Origin: Terriglobia bacterium
GTDB taxonomy: Bacteria > Acidobacteriota > Terriglobia > Acidiferrales > UBA7541
Direction of reading: 5' to 3'
Length of the DNA: 35,127 nt
NCBI GenBank assembly: GCA_020073375.1
Contig: JAIQFG010000081.1
Span: forward strand, 1-35,127
A program made the translations under genes and the position numbers. A model generated the notes under the pieces. That model searched no databases, had not been told where the DNA came from, and was given only the letters and a program-made list of their open reading frames with translations. Of this stretch, positions 16,488 to 24,953 are shown piece after piece (the first letter of the stretch is position 1; every line of letters starts with the position of its first letter).

Positions 16488-16563
16488 GTAGCGCCGGCGT
16501 CTCGCCGGCAGTTCTTTGTGGCCTTGCCCGGGAGAAAAACTGCCGGCGAGACGCCGGCGTTAC
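16488..16563. repeat. REPIN-like hairpin pair, family B, copy 1
   Basis: The left arm is GTAGC plus the hairpin GCCGGCG-TCT-CGCCGGC. The right arm is its inverted copy, with head GTAAC instead of GTAGC. The match extends a few bases inward (CAGTT/AACTG). It lies between convergent gene ends. Confidence 0.75.
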
Positions 16564-16588
16564 AAGACCCTAGCGAAACGGCAAATTT

Positions 16589-19500
16589 TCAAAGCAGCAA
16601 TTTAAGGCGCTGCAGATCGGAATCGTCCGGGAACAGGCGCAGGCCGAAGCGCACGGCTTCGGCTGCCGCGCGCGAATCGCCGAGAGCGTGGTCGACCTGA
16701 AACAGGAGAGGATAGACCGCTACGTCCTCATCCGGAAAATACTGGCGGACAAATTCCAGCTCCTGCCGCGCTTCGGCCCATTTTTTTTGGCCGGCGAACA
16801 GCTGGCCCAAGCCGACGTGCGCCTGGTAGTTGTATGGATCGATTTCCAGGGCCTGCTGCATCGCTTTCTCCGATTCATACGGATTGCCCGCCCGCAAATA
16901 GAGCCGGCCGAGTTCGGCGTAAGCGGCGGCCCCGGGGTGCGGGTCGGCGGCAATGATCCTGCGCTGCAGATCCTCCGCTTCGGGCCAACGCGAAAAATCG
17001 GAATCCAGCTGTTTCAGCGATTGCAGTGCCGGCGCATATTTCGGATCGCGTTCCAGAATGCGTTGAAAATCTCCGCGCGCCTTTTCGTTGTTGCCAAAGC
17101 GGCGGTCGGCTTCGGCGCGGCCCCAGGCTGCCGCGATGGAATTTGGATCCGTGGCCAGGGCAGCGTCGAAGGCATGGTACGCGGACGGAAAATCGGCTTG
17201 CGCGAGCGCCATGCGTCCGCGAGCCGTGGCGATGGCGGACGTTTCCGGGCGGCCATTGAGAGCATGAAGGAAGCGCCCGGCGCCGCCGGCGTCCTCCAGG
17301 TTCGTAGAAGTGGCGGCGGCAGCCGCGAGCGCGTCATCCCGAATTTCCGCCGGAAAATCCCCGGGCAGCGGCGACTGCTGATTCAGAAGAATCGCATCGC
17401 GGTTCTTATCCTCCAGCCCATGCGCGAGCAACGAGCGCGGGGCATGATATTCGAGCAGCGTGAGGTCGTCGGTATTGATGCGCGCGCCGGAGGCGAATTT
17501 CCGCAGGCCCGCATCATCCAGCATATAGAAACCGAACAGCCCCTCCGCTTTTTCCATCTCCAGTTGCCTGAAATCCTCGCGCAGGCCAGGGCGATCCAGG
17601 GCGTTTCGCGTGCGCTCCAGAATTTCTGCCGAAGGCGCACTTGGAGCCATGAGGATCAGGTCGGGAGCATCGCCGTGCCAGAGCGTGGCGCCGCTGAATT
17701 CACCGAGGAACGTGGCCGCGAGCATTCGCAGATCCTCGGGATAGAGGGAATACGCCTGCACCCACTGCACAAATACGCCGCCGGGAGCCAGGCGCGCCTG
17801 CACGGCGCGGTAGAACTCGGTGGTGAAGAGCGTGGCCACGCCCGCAATCCACGGGTTGGAAGGCTCGGAAATAATCAGGTCGTAGCGGTCGCGCGTGGTG
17901 AAAAGAAAATTGCGCGCGTCGTCCAGGGTCACGTGCACGCGCGGATCGCGCAGCACGTTGCGGTTGAGTTGGGTGAGGAGCGGAGCGGCGGCGATGACGG
18001 CCGGCTCGATTTCCACGACGTCCAGGCGCTCAAGTTCGGAGTAACCGGCCAGCGCGGACGCCGTCATGCCGCTGCCGAATCCGATGAGCAGGACACGCCG
18101 TGGCGGATGGGCCAGCGCGCCGATATGTCCGACGAGGAGCTGCGTGACCACGTCGTGATTGGAGGCGTCAACCTTTCCGTTAGTACGCAGGGAAATATAG
18201 TCTTCGGTTCTTGCCACGGAGATGGTGGCGTTTAATCCATCCTTGAAGTACGTGACGTCGACCAGGTGCGCGTTTTCGCGCAGTGTCAGCGGACGGTCGT
18301 ACAAATTCCAATACATCACGGTGTTGAACGACGCCACTGCGGGGTCGTAAAAACGGGAGGAGAAACCGATCACCGCGGCGGCTGCGATCAAAATAAGATT
18401 CGCGGCGAAGGCGGCAATCTTCCATCGCCGCGAGCCGGATCGCACGGAGAGAACGGCGGCGATAGCAAGATTGGCCATGGCCGTTGCCGCAATCAATTGA
18501 AAACTTCCCATCCGGGGCAGCAGCAGGAATCCGGCCGCGACCGCGCCAAGGATCGCGCCGAGTGTGTTCCACGCATATGCACGGCCCACCCTGGAGCCTT
18601 CCGCGGAATTCGCATCGGGATCTGCTCCGGCGCTCTCCGCGGAGCCAGCGTAAGCGTGCGGGCCCGCGATCAGTAGTACGGCGGCCGGAAAATTGAAACC
18701 GAAGGCGACCGCAGTGGGCAGCATAGCCAGGGCGCTGGTGACGAATTGCGCAAGGACAAGTCCCCGGAACGATTCGTGCGTGGCGCGCAGAATGGGTGGC
18801 AGGACTTCGATCAGGCGCGTGAAGAAAACCAGGAACGCGAGCGCGGCCAGCGCCGTAAAAGTTTGCGTGAGGGCGAACGTTGAGGTGGTTGTCTCGCGGC
18901 GGCGGCTCCAGCGCTCGAACAGCGCGCTGCCCAGAACAATTCCGGCAAGAAACGTTCCAAGCATTAGCGTAAACGCGTACGTCGAACTGCCAAGCTGTGT
19001 CGAGAGCAATCGCGTCCATCCGATTTCGTAGGACATCGCCGAGGCCCCGACAATGGCGAAGCAAACCAGGAGCAGGCGCGGGGAGCGGGCCGGGGCCCGC
19101 AGCGGAATGTTTCCGGAGGAATGCAGGCGTTTCGGTGCGGCGCTTAGCTCGCCGCGCGAAATCCAAAGCGCCAGCGCGCCCGCGAGCAGATTGAGCGACA
19201 CGCCGATGGCAAGGGTCAGCCGCAATCCAAGAGCAGGCAGAAGCAGGAAGCCCGCCATAAACGTTCCGGCCACCGCGCCGGACGTATTGATCCAATAGAG
19301 ACGCGAAAGGCGAGCGCCCAGTTCGGAGGAGCCACGAGCGAGGCCGCGCACCAGCACCGGGAGCGTGCCGCCCATCAAGAAAGTCGGCAGGAAAAGGACG
19401 ACCGCGGCGCCCGCAAATCGCAGCGCGAGCAGGGCCGCGCCGCTTCCCGAGGCGTGCGGGTAAGCAGCTACATAGATCGCGCGGACCCCGGCAAGCCCAG

Positions 19501-19795
19501 CAAGCGAGATGGCGGCCGTGGCCGCAACTCCCAGTTCCATCCACCCGTAGGCCGCGACGGGATTATTCCAGGCGTCGCTTCGGCGGCCAATCCAGGCACT
19601 GCCCGAGGCCAGCCCGGCCATGAAGACGGCTAGTACCGTGGCAACCGCGTACGCGGTGTGGCCAAAGATCAACCCGAGCGCCTTGCCCCAGACGACCTGG
19701 TCGATGAGCCCGGCGGCGCCGGAGAAGAAAAAACAGACGAGCAGCGCGGGGATGAAAAAACGGCGGGAAGTCTGTGCCGGCATGGCAGGCGGCAT
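16589..19795 (-). CDS. multi-spanning membrane protein fused to spermidine-synthase-like domain and TPRs
   Basis: 1068 residues. Residues 10-480 form an integral membrane region with about a dozen hydrophobic spans, of the type found in MFS/spermidine-synthase-like proteins. Residues about 490-720 resemble SpeE: LLIGFGSGM (569-577) for S-adenosyl binding, VVEIEP (593-598), DDARNFL (625-631) and LIISEPSNPW (640-649). In true spermidine synthases the last motif carries the catalytic Asp in a D-x-x-D-P context; here it is SEPSNPW, so aminopropyl transfer is doubtful. The C-terminal 200 residues contain TPR units (for example YAELGRLYLRAGNPYESEKA). The ATG at 19795 is chosen because the longer open frame upstream is largely encoded by a hairpin-pair repeat. 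Substrate unknown. Confidence 0.85.
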   Translation of the reverse strand: MPPAMPAQTSRRFFIPALLVCFFFSGAAGLIDQVVWGKALGLIFGHTAYAVATVLAVFMAGLASGSAWIGRRSDAWNNPVAAYGWMELGVAATAAISLAGLAGVRAIYVAAYPHASGSGAALLALRFAGAAVVLFLPTFLMGGTLPVLVRGLARGSSELGARLSRLYWINTSGAVAGTFMAGFLLLPALGLRLTLAIGVSLNLLAGALALWISRGELSAAPKRLHSSGNIPLRAPARSPRLLLVCFAIVGASAMSYEIGWTRLLSTQLGSSTYAFTLMLGTFLAGIVLGSALFERWSRRRETTTSTFALTQTFTALAALAFLVFFTRLIEVLPPILRATHESFRGLVLAQFVTSALAMLPTAVAFGFNFPAAVLLIAGPHAYAGSAESAGADPDANSAEGSRVGRAYAWNTLGAILGAVAAGFLLLPRMGSFQLIAATAMANLAIAAVLSVRSGSRRWKIAAFAANLILIAAAAVIGFSSRFYDPAVASFNTVMYWNLYDRPLTLRENAHLVDVTYFKDGLNATISVARTEDYISLRTNGKVDASNHDVVTQLLVGHIGALAHPPRRVLLIGFGSGMTASALAGYSELERLDVVEIEPAVIAAAPLLTQLNRNVLRDPRVHVTLDDARNFLFTTRDRYDLIISEPSNPWIAGVATLFTTEFYRAVQARLAPGGVFVQWVQAYSLYPEDLRMLAATFLGEFSGATLWHGDAPDLILMAPSAPSAEILERTRNALDRPGLREDFRQLEMEKAEGLFGFYMLDDAGLRKFASGARINTDDLTLLEYHAPRSLLAHGLEDKNRDAILLNQQSPLPGDFPAEIRDDALAAAAATSTNLEDAGGAGRFLHALNGRPETSAIATARGRMALAQADFPSAYHAFDAALATDPNSIAAAWGRAEADRRFGNNEKARGDFQRILERDPKYAPALQSLKQLDSDFSRWPEAEDLQRRIIAADPHPGAAAYAELGRLYLRAGNPYESEKAMQQALEIDPYNYQAHVGLGQLFAGQKKWAEARQELEFVRQYFPDEDVAVYPLLFQVDHALGDSRAAAEAVRFGLRLFPDDSDLQRLKLLL

Positions 19796-19838
19796 GGTAG
19801 TCCGGGAGCGGAAGGGCGTCAAATGCCCGTGAGATCCT

Positions 19839-19903
19839 GTAGCACGCGCCTTCAGGCGGGCATGCGCGTGCTCCCAAAATGCCCGCCTGAAGGCGGGCGC
19901 TAC
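19839..19903. repeat. REPIN-like hairpin pair, family C, copy 1
   Basis: The right arm, read inverted, is GTAGC plus GCCCGCC-TTCA-GGCGGGC. The left arm has the same layout with a few substitutions. It starts with GTAG and ends with CTAC and lies between the divergent starts of the SpeE-like and PilZ genes. Confidence 0.75.
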
Positions 19904-20064
19904 ATTGGCCAAGAGCCGCTTCCGAGGGGGGCCCTCCGGGGACAGAAGCGCGCGAGAATTTGAAGGTCTATCGAATTGCCTATCGCCCTTAGTACTCTCG
20001 CTCCATCGACAGGGCCGACGCATGGAATTACGCTTGGTATGCGGTCGGAGGAAGGAGGAAGGCA

Positions 20065-20469
20065 GTGTCAGCACTATCAAAGAACAAAGAGCGGCGGCGC
20101 GAGCATCGCGCCAAAGTCGCCCGGCCCGTCTATGTGGAAGCGACGGATACGAACGGCGAACAATTTGAGGAATTGCGAACGACGCGCGACCTTGGCCGCT
20201 GGGGCTTCTATTTTGTGACCGAGAAGCGCTCATACCAGCCGGGAATGCAGGTCCATGCCATTCCCGCGTTCGGGTGCTTGAACAGCGAATATGAGGGAGA
20301 GGTCGTGCGCGTCGAGCAATTGCCCACGGGTGAATTCGGCGTGGCCGTGCGGCTGCTCAGCGTTGTGAACGCCGTTCCCGCCAGGGAGACTGTGACGCGC
20401 TCGACGTTTGAATCGTTTGCGCGAGCGGATGCGCCGATCTGGGCGACTCCGGCCGAGGTTCTCCGCTAG
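20065..20469 (+). CDS. PilZ-domain protein, degenerate second motif
   Basis: 134 residues. The N-terminal RRREHR (10-15) supplies the RxxxR motif of PilZ domains, which bind cyclic di-GMP. The second motif, normally (D/N)xSxxG, reads D42-L-G-R-W-G47, so the Ser is replaced by Gly and binding may be weak or lost. The strands VYVEATD, GFYFVTEK, GMQVHAIPAF and EYEGEVVRVEQL follow the PilZ barrel. The start is a GTG with GGAGGAAGGAGG just upstream. It converges with the receiver-domain gene. Many free-standing PilZ proteins act as adaptors; the partner is unknown. Confidence 0.85.
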   Translation: MSALSKNKERRREHRAKVARPVYVEATDTNGEQFEELRTTRDLGRWGFYFVTEKRSYQPGMQVHAIPAFGCLNSEYEGEVVRVEQLPTGEFGVAVRLLSVVNAVPARETVTRSTFESFARADAPIWATPAEVLR

Positions 20470-20559
20470 GCGCCCCCGCATCCTGCAAGATGGCACAGGC
20501 CACGGAAGGAATTCGTTTGCTTGCAGAAATGAAACCTGGAAGACGCAGCGACCTTTTTG

Positions 20560-20997
20560 CTACGCCTGCTCGGGGAGAGGGCACAGCATCTGAACGACGT
20601 GCAGCAGCTTCTGCACCTTGAACGGCTTGGTCATGTAGATTACGGCGCCCAGGTCATGGCCCGTCTTAAAATCCTTCGGCTCGCTTTTGGAAGTCAGGAA
20701 AACGACCGGCACCTTCTTCAGGCGCACGTCCCGCTTAATTAATCGGCAAACATCGTATCCGGATGCACCGGGCATCACCACATCAAGGATTAAGATCGCG
20801 GGAGTTTCCTTCAGCAAGATCCCGAAAGCCTCCTCCCCGCTGAGAGCGGTCTTCACCTGATACTCGTTTTGTTCGAGAAACGATTTGATGATGCGGAGAA
20901 CGGCCTCATCGTCGTCCACCGCCAGGACGAAGGGCTTGGTGTCGTGCGGCGGCTTTTTGTTTTTGTCCGGGGCCCGATTTCCGACTGGTTTTGCCAA
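20560..20997 (-). CDS. single-domain response regulator (CheY-like receiver)
   Basis: 145 residues containing one receiver domain (about 22-140) after a basic N-terminal tail. All key residues are present: the acidic cluster D28-D29-D30, phospho-acceptor D72 in LILDVVMPG, T102 in VFLTSKSE and K124 in MTKPF. There is no output domain, so it should work by protein contact or in a phosphorelay. The start is taken as TTG at 20997 with GAGG about 7 bp upstream; the frame offers no upstream ATG. No histidine kinase gene is in the window. Confidence 0.9.
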   Translation of the reverse strand: MAKPVGNRAPDKNKKPPHDTKPFVLAVDDDEAVLRIIKSFLEQNEYQVKTALSGEEAFGILLKETPAILILDVVMPGASGYDVCRLIKRDVRLKKVPVVFLTSKSEPKDFKTGHDLGAVIYMTKPFKVQKLLHVVQMLCPLPEQA

Positions 20998-21273
20998 GAT
21001 CGACCTCGGATTTGCAAGAACAGAATCAGAATCGGCCAGGCTCCCGTAAAACGCGGAGTAGCCTTACCTTTCGCTCCACGGCGCGAATATACCACAACTA
21101 TGGGTTGGAGCGTTTTCACCAAACAGTAACAATAGCTGAGGGGTATGCCGGACGACCCGCTCGCGCAATTGCGCGGGGGTGCGGGCGCAGTGAGGTTGAC
21201 ACGCCGGCTTACGCGGGAGTACGGTCGCGTGGTGCTATGTGAAAAGGTCCGTGGTCACTCAAGGAAAACTCCG

Positions 21274-22284
21274 ATGACGAAAATTCGCGGTGAAATCCTG
21301 CTGGTTGCGGTTCTGTCCGTCTGCGCGTTTGTCCCGCGATTGCGGGCGGACACCCTGGTAGTGGTCTGCAAATCGGAATTCCAACTCGCGCTGGTCGATC
21401 CAGGCACCGAAAAAATATTGATGAAGCTGCCGACGGGCAAGGGCCCGCACGAAGTGGCGGTTTCTCCGGACGGGCGCACCGCGTATGTCAGCAACTTCGG
21501 CCGCTACAGCGTGTATCCGGCGGGAGACACGGAGCACGATAAGGCCGGCGACACGATCACAGTTGTTGATCTGGTGGGCCGCAAAGTGAAAGCCACATTC
21601 GATCTCGGCACGCACACCGGACCGCACGGCATGGTCGTGAGCCATGACGGGAAATTCCTCTGGGCGACTTCCGAGACGCCGCAAGCCGTGCTCGAACTGG
21701 ACTCCGCCACCGGAAAGATTCTGCACGCGTGGAATACCAATCAGGTGCGCAGCCACATGATCGTGGTAACTCCCGACGAGAAAAAGTTTTACGTGACGAA
21801 CACGGTCTCGGGCAGCGTCAGCGTGATCGATCGCGGCACCGGCGAAGTGAAAATACTGGCTACCGGACCAGGCACCGAGGGCATCGCGATTTCTCCCGAC
21901 GGCAAGGAGGTTTGGGCGGCCAGCCGCGCCGACGCAAAAATCGAGGTCATCTCGACGGCCACCGACTCGATTGAAACGTCCTTCCCGAGCGGCGGGAAAG
22001 GCCCGAAACGTATGGCGTTCACCCCGGACGGCGCGCAAGTCTGGGTGACCAATGATGGCAGCAACCAGGCCACCGTGTTTGACGCGCGCAGCCGCGAACT
22101 GGTCGCGAATTTGACGCTTTCCAAAGCGCCCAGCGGCGTTTCCATTTCCTCCGACGGCAGCCACGCATTCATTACCAACGCGAATACCAACGAACTGACG
22201 TTCATCGAAGTGGCTTCGCGCAAGATTCTGGGCGTTATTGCCATAGGCACCGACCCTGACGGCGTGGCGTGGTCCGCGCGATAG
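21274..22284 (+). CDS. YVTN-type beta-propeller secreted protein
   Basis: 336 residues with a signal peptide (about 1-24, ending LRA). Repeats of about 40-45 residues follow, with the YVTN pattern: VAVSPDGRTAYVSN, MVVSHDGKFLWATS, IVVTPDEKKFYVTN, IAISPDGKEVWAAS, MAFTPDGAQVWVTN and VSISSDGSHAFITN. Seven blades are likely. Such proteins are surface or periplasmic and related to YncE-like and quinoprotein-like propellers; no catalytic signature is seen. The ATG at 21274 is preceded by AAGGAAA and directly starts the signal peptide. It is upstream of purD, but a separate promoter lies between. Confidence 0.9.
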   Translation: MTKIRGEILLVAVLSVCAFVPRLRADTLVVVCKSEFQLALVDPGTEKILMKLPTGKGPHEVAVSPDGRTAYVSNFGRYSVYPAGDTEHDKAGDTITVVDLVGRKVKATFDLGTHTGPHGMVVSHDGKFLWATSETPQAVLELDSATGKILHAWNTNQVRSHMIVVTPDEKKFYVTNTVSGSVSVIDRGTGEVKILATGPGTEGIAISPDGKEVWAASRADAKIEVISTATDSIETSFPSGGKGPKRMAFTPDGAQVWVTNDGSNQATVFDARSRELVANLTLSKAPSGVSISSDGSHAFITNANTNELTFIEVASRKILGVIAIGTDPDGVAWSAR

Positions 22285-22367
22285 GCGGCAGCCGCAATTA
22301 CGAAGCGTTACCACTGTAGGGGCACGGCAGTGCTGTGTCCCCACGGTCGAAGAGCAAGCAGCCAGGG

Positions 22368-22396
22368 TTGACAGCCAACACGACGCCGACTATCTT
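22368..22396 (+). promoter_or_regulatory. putative purD promoter, near-leaderless
   Basis: A perfect TTGACA (22368-22373), a 17-bp spacer and TATCTT (22391-22396; 4 of 6). The GTG start of purD lies 9 bp after the -10 box, so the message would have a leader of 0-3 nt. No Shine-Dalgarno sequence is present. Confidence 0.6.
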
Positions 22397-22405
22397 GACC
22401 CTACT

Positions 22406-23710
22406 GTGAAAATTCTCGTGATCGGGAGCGGAGGACGCGAGCACGCGATGGTCTGGCGGCTCGCGCAATCGCCCGAGGTGGAAAAAATCTGGTGTGCGCC
22501 GGGCAACGGCGGAATCGCGGACCTTGCCGAATGTTTTCCGGTGAACGCGGACGACGTTGCCGGACTGGTCGCGCTCGCCGAGCGATTAAAGCCGGACATG
22601 ACCGTGGCTGGGCCGGAGGCGCCGCTGGTCGCCGGAATACGAAACAAATTCGAGTGCCGCGGGATGCGGCTGGTGGGCCCCTCGCGCAGCGACGCGCGCC
22701 TCGAAGGCAGCAAAATATTTTCCAAGGAGTTCATGGACCGGTACCGGATTCCGAACGCGACGCTCTACGGTTCGTTCGATTCCGCGCAGGAGGCCATTCG
22801 CGCGCTGGACGCGGTGGACTGGCCGGTGGTGGTGAAAGCGGACGGGCTGTGCGCGGGAAAGGGCGTCCTGGTCGCGGAAACGCGGGAGGAGGCCGAAGCG
22901 TTTATCCGCCGCGTTTTGCAAAAGCACGAACTTGGCCCGGGCGGATCGCGCATCCTGCTGGAAAAAGCGCTGAAGGGAGAAGAACTCTCGTTCATTGTGC
23001 TGACCGACGGGCGGTCGTTCCTCCCGATGGCCACCACGCAAGACCACAAGCGCGCGTTTGACGGCGACCGCGGCCCCAATACAGGAGGGATGGGCGCGTA
23101 CACCGTGGACGGAATGATCACGCCGCACTACGAAGCGATGATCGTGAAAGACATTGTGCGCCCGACGCTCGCGGGGCTTTCCGAGGAAGGGATTCCCTAC
23201 ACGGGTTTCCTGTATTTCGGATTGATGCTGACGGCGAGCGGCCCCATGGTGCTGGAGTATAATTGCCGGCTGGGCGATCCGGAAACGCAGCCGCTGATGA
23301 TGCGCATGGATTTCGATCTTGCACGGGCGCTGGAAGCGGCGGCCACGCGAAAATTGCATGAGTTCAAGCCCTCGTGGAAACCCGGCGCGAGCGTCTGCGT
23401 GGTGATGGCGTCGGGTGGGTATCCGGGGGCGTATGAAACCGGGAAAAAAATCGAGGGCCTGGCGGACGCGAACGCCCTGCCCGGCGTGGCCGTATTTCAT
23501 GCGGGGACGAAATGCGAAGGCGATGCAATCGTAACCAGCGGGGGGCGCGTGCTGGGCGTGACGGCGACGGCCGATTCGCTGGATGCGGCCATCGCCAGGG
23601 CCTACGAAGCCGTGGGCAAGATTCATTTTGAGGGCGCGCACTTTCGCACCGATATCGGAGCCAAGGGATTGAAGAAAATGCGCGCCGCCGGAGATGCGCC
23701 TCGTGGGTGA
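22406..23710 (+). CDS. purD: phosphoribosylamine--glycine ligase (GAR synthetase)
   Basis: 434 residues, usual length. PurD joins glycine to 5-phosphoribosylamine with ATP, the second step of purine synthesis. Family features are the N-terminal ILVIGSGGREHAMVWRL, PGNGGIAD, the ATP-grasp segment PVVVKADGLCAGKGVLVA, GEELSFIVLTDG, GPNTGGMGAYT and LEYNCRLGDPETQP. The start is a GTG and the promoter sits just before it. It overlaps the following MOSC gene by 17 bases, so the two are translationally linked; purE follows 120 bp after that. Confidence 0.97.
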   Translation: MKILVIGSGGREHAMVWRLAQSPEVEKIWCAPGNGGIADLAECFPVNADDVAGLVALAERLKPDMTVAGPEAPLVAGIRNKFECRGMRLVGPSRSDARLEGSKIFSKEFMDRYRIPNATLYGSFDSAQEAIRALDAVDWPVVVKADGLCAGKGVLVAETREEAEAFIRRVLQKHELGPGGSRILLEKALKGEELSFIVLTDGRSFLPMATTQDHKRAFDGDRGPNTGGMGAYTVDGMITPHYEAMIVKDIVRPTLAGLSEEGIPYTGFLYFGLMLTASGPMVLEYNCRLGDPETQPLMMRMDFDLARALEAAATRKLHEFKPSWKPGASVCVVMASGGYPGAYETGKKIEGLADANALPGVAVFHAGTKCEGDAIVTSGGRVLGVTATADSLDAAIARAYEAVGKIHFEGAHFRTDIGAKGLKKMRAAGDAPRG

Positions 23711-24146
23711 AGTTCTGCATTTATTTCAGCTGGTGGAGCGCGGCGAACCAGTGCGCGAGTTCGAGGAAGTCCTGGCCGTGGAGAACAAAGGCTTCCGGGA
23801 CTGCCTGCACGGGCGCAGTGAAAGCAGCCGGCAAGTGCTGCTGATGGACATCGAGACGCTCGAATTGTTTGGAATTCCCCCGGGCCGGACGAAGGAAAAT
23901 ATCACCACGCGGGGGATTGAGCTTTCCGGATTGCCGCTGGGCCAGCGCATCCGCGTTGGAGAGGCGCTGCTGGAAATTACCAAAGCCTGCACGCCATGCA
24001 ATCATATGGATGAAATTCGAGCAGGGTTGCAGGAAGAGCTGCGCGGGCGGCGCGGGGTGTTGTGCCGGGTCATCGAGCCGGGGAAGATTCGGCGTGGCGA
24101 GCGGATCAAAATGGTCGGGCAAGCTGAAGCGAGCGCCAGGGGCTGA
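23694..24146 (+). CDS. MOSC-domain protein
   Basis: 150 residues, one MOSC domain (about 20-142). Typical elements are LAVENKGFRDCLHGRSESSRQVLLM, GRTKENITTRGIELSGLPLGQRIRVGEALLEIT, and a Cys-containing KACTPCNHMDEIRAGL (C99, C102) before the C-terminal GRRGVLCRVI. MOSC domains belong to the molybdenum-cofactor sulfurase family and often handle sulfur or bind the cofactor. The ATG at 23694 overlaps the end of purD and has CGGAG directly before it. The stop codon TGA (24144-24146) lies inside a short hairpin of a repeat. Its place between purD and purE is unexplained by known purine chemistry. Confidence 0.88.
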   Translation: MRLVGEVLHLFQLVERGEPVREFEEVLAVENKGFRDCLHGRSESSRQVLLMDIETLELFGIPPGRTKENITTRGIELSGLPLGQRIRVGEALLEITKACTPCNHMDEIRAGLQEELRGRRGVLCRVIEPGKIRRGERIKMVGQAEASARG

Positions 24147-24192
24147 AGCCCTTCTCCCGCAGGCATGTTCATGTCGCGGCTGAAGCCGCGAC
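24138..24192. repeat. pair of TGAA-loop hairpins after the MOSC gene
   Basis: A short hairpin GGGC-TGAA-GCCC (24140-24151) and a perfect 8-bp one, GTCGCGGC-TGAA-GCCGCGAC (24173-24192). The first contains the MOSC stop codon. The loop is the same as in the 5728-5810 cluster. Confidence 0.6.
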
Positions 24193-24266
24193 CCGCAAAG
24201 CTTTTTTCAGAAGTGTTTTTTCAATTCAAGAAAATTCTCAACGGACCTGAATAAAGGAGCAAACGG

Positions 24267-24809
24267 GTGAGCGGGCAAAAATCAACGAAAAACGGCGGGA
24301 GGCCCCTGGTGGGCATCATCATGGGATCGGACACGGATCTGCCGGTCATGAGCGAATCGGCAAAGATGCTCGAGAAATTCGGCATCCCCTATGAAATAGA
24401 AGTGACTTCGGCGCACCGCTCGCCGGCCAGGACGCACGAGTACGCGTCTACGGCGGTATCGCGCGGGCTGAAAGTGGTAATCGTCGCGGCAGGCGGCGCG
24501 GCGCATCTGGCGGGTGTGGTCGCGGCCATCACCACGCTGCCGGTGGTCGCCGTGCCCATGGCCACCACGGTTCTTTCGGGCATTGACTCGCTGCTTTCCA
24601 GCGTGCAAATGCCCGCGGGAGTGCCCGTCGCGGCCATGGCCATCGACAAGCCCGGCGCGACCAACGCGGCGATTTTTGCGGCGGAAATTCTGGCCACGTC
24701 CGACGCGGAAGTGGCGGAGCGGCTCACGGTGTACAAGGAAGAGCTGGCAAAATCGGTGGCTGAAAAAAGCGCGCGCGTGAAACTGCAGTATGCGGGGAAG
24801 ACGAGCTAG
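24267..24809 (+). CDS. purE: N5-carboxyaminoimidazole ribonucleotide mutase
   Basis: 180 residues, normal for class I PurE, which moves the carboxyl group of N5-CAIR to give CAIR in purine synthesis. The active-site motifs GIIMGSDTDLPVM (about 16-28) and EVTSAHRSPART (about 45-56) are intact, as is the AAGGAAHLAGVVA loop. The start is GTG with AAAGGAG 7-8 bp upstream. PurK, the partner enzyme that makes N5-CAIR, is not in the window. Probably transcribed with purD and the MOSC gene or from an own promoter in the AT-richer gap at 24200-24260. Confidence 0.97.
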   Translation: MSGQKSTKNGGRPLVGIIMGSDTDLPVMSESAKMLEKFGIPYEIEVTSAHRSPARTHEYASTAVSRGLKVVIVAAGGAAHLAGVVAAITTLPVVAVPMATTVLSGIDSLLSSVQMPAGVPVAAMAIDKPGATNAAIFAAEILATSDAEVAERLTVYKEELAKSVAEKSARVKLQYAGKTS

Positions 24810-24876
24810 GCGGAATCTCCAGCAGCCATTTCAGGCTGATTTGCGTTTGCAGGCAGTGAATGCGGAGACGCCTCCA

Positions 24877-24953
24877 GTAGGACGGGCTTCAGCCTGTCGG
24901 GTTTGGAGCGCGCCGTCAAGAAACTAAGACCGACAGGCTGAAGCCTGTCCTGC
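24877..24953. repeat. REPIN-like hairpin pair, family D
   Basis: The left arm is GTAG plus the near-palindrome GACGGGCTTCAGCCTGTC. The right arm is its inverted copy with GCAG as head. It lies between the convergent purE and HAD genes and its right edge touches the HAD stop codon (24953-24955). Confidence 0.75.

Noticed and set aside
16688..18235. 515-codon plus-strand open frame opposite the SpeE-like fusion
   Set aside because: Antisense shadow in GC-rich DNA; the opposite strand encodes clear motifs and TPRs.
19796..20233. 146-codon N-terminal extension of the SpeE-like fusion
   Set aside because: It runs through the family C repeat and into the PilZ gene; the hydrophobic N-terminus starts only after 19795.
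22586..23641. 351-codon minus-strand open frame opposite purD
   Set aside because: His/Arg-rich shadow of PurD; no start signals or motifs.
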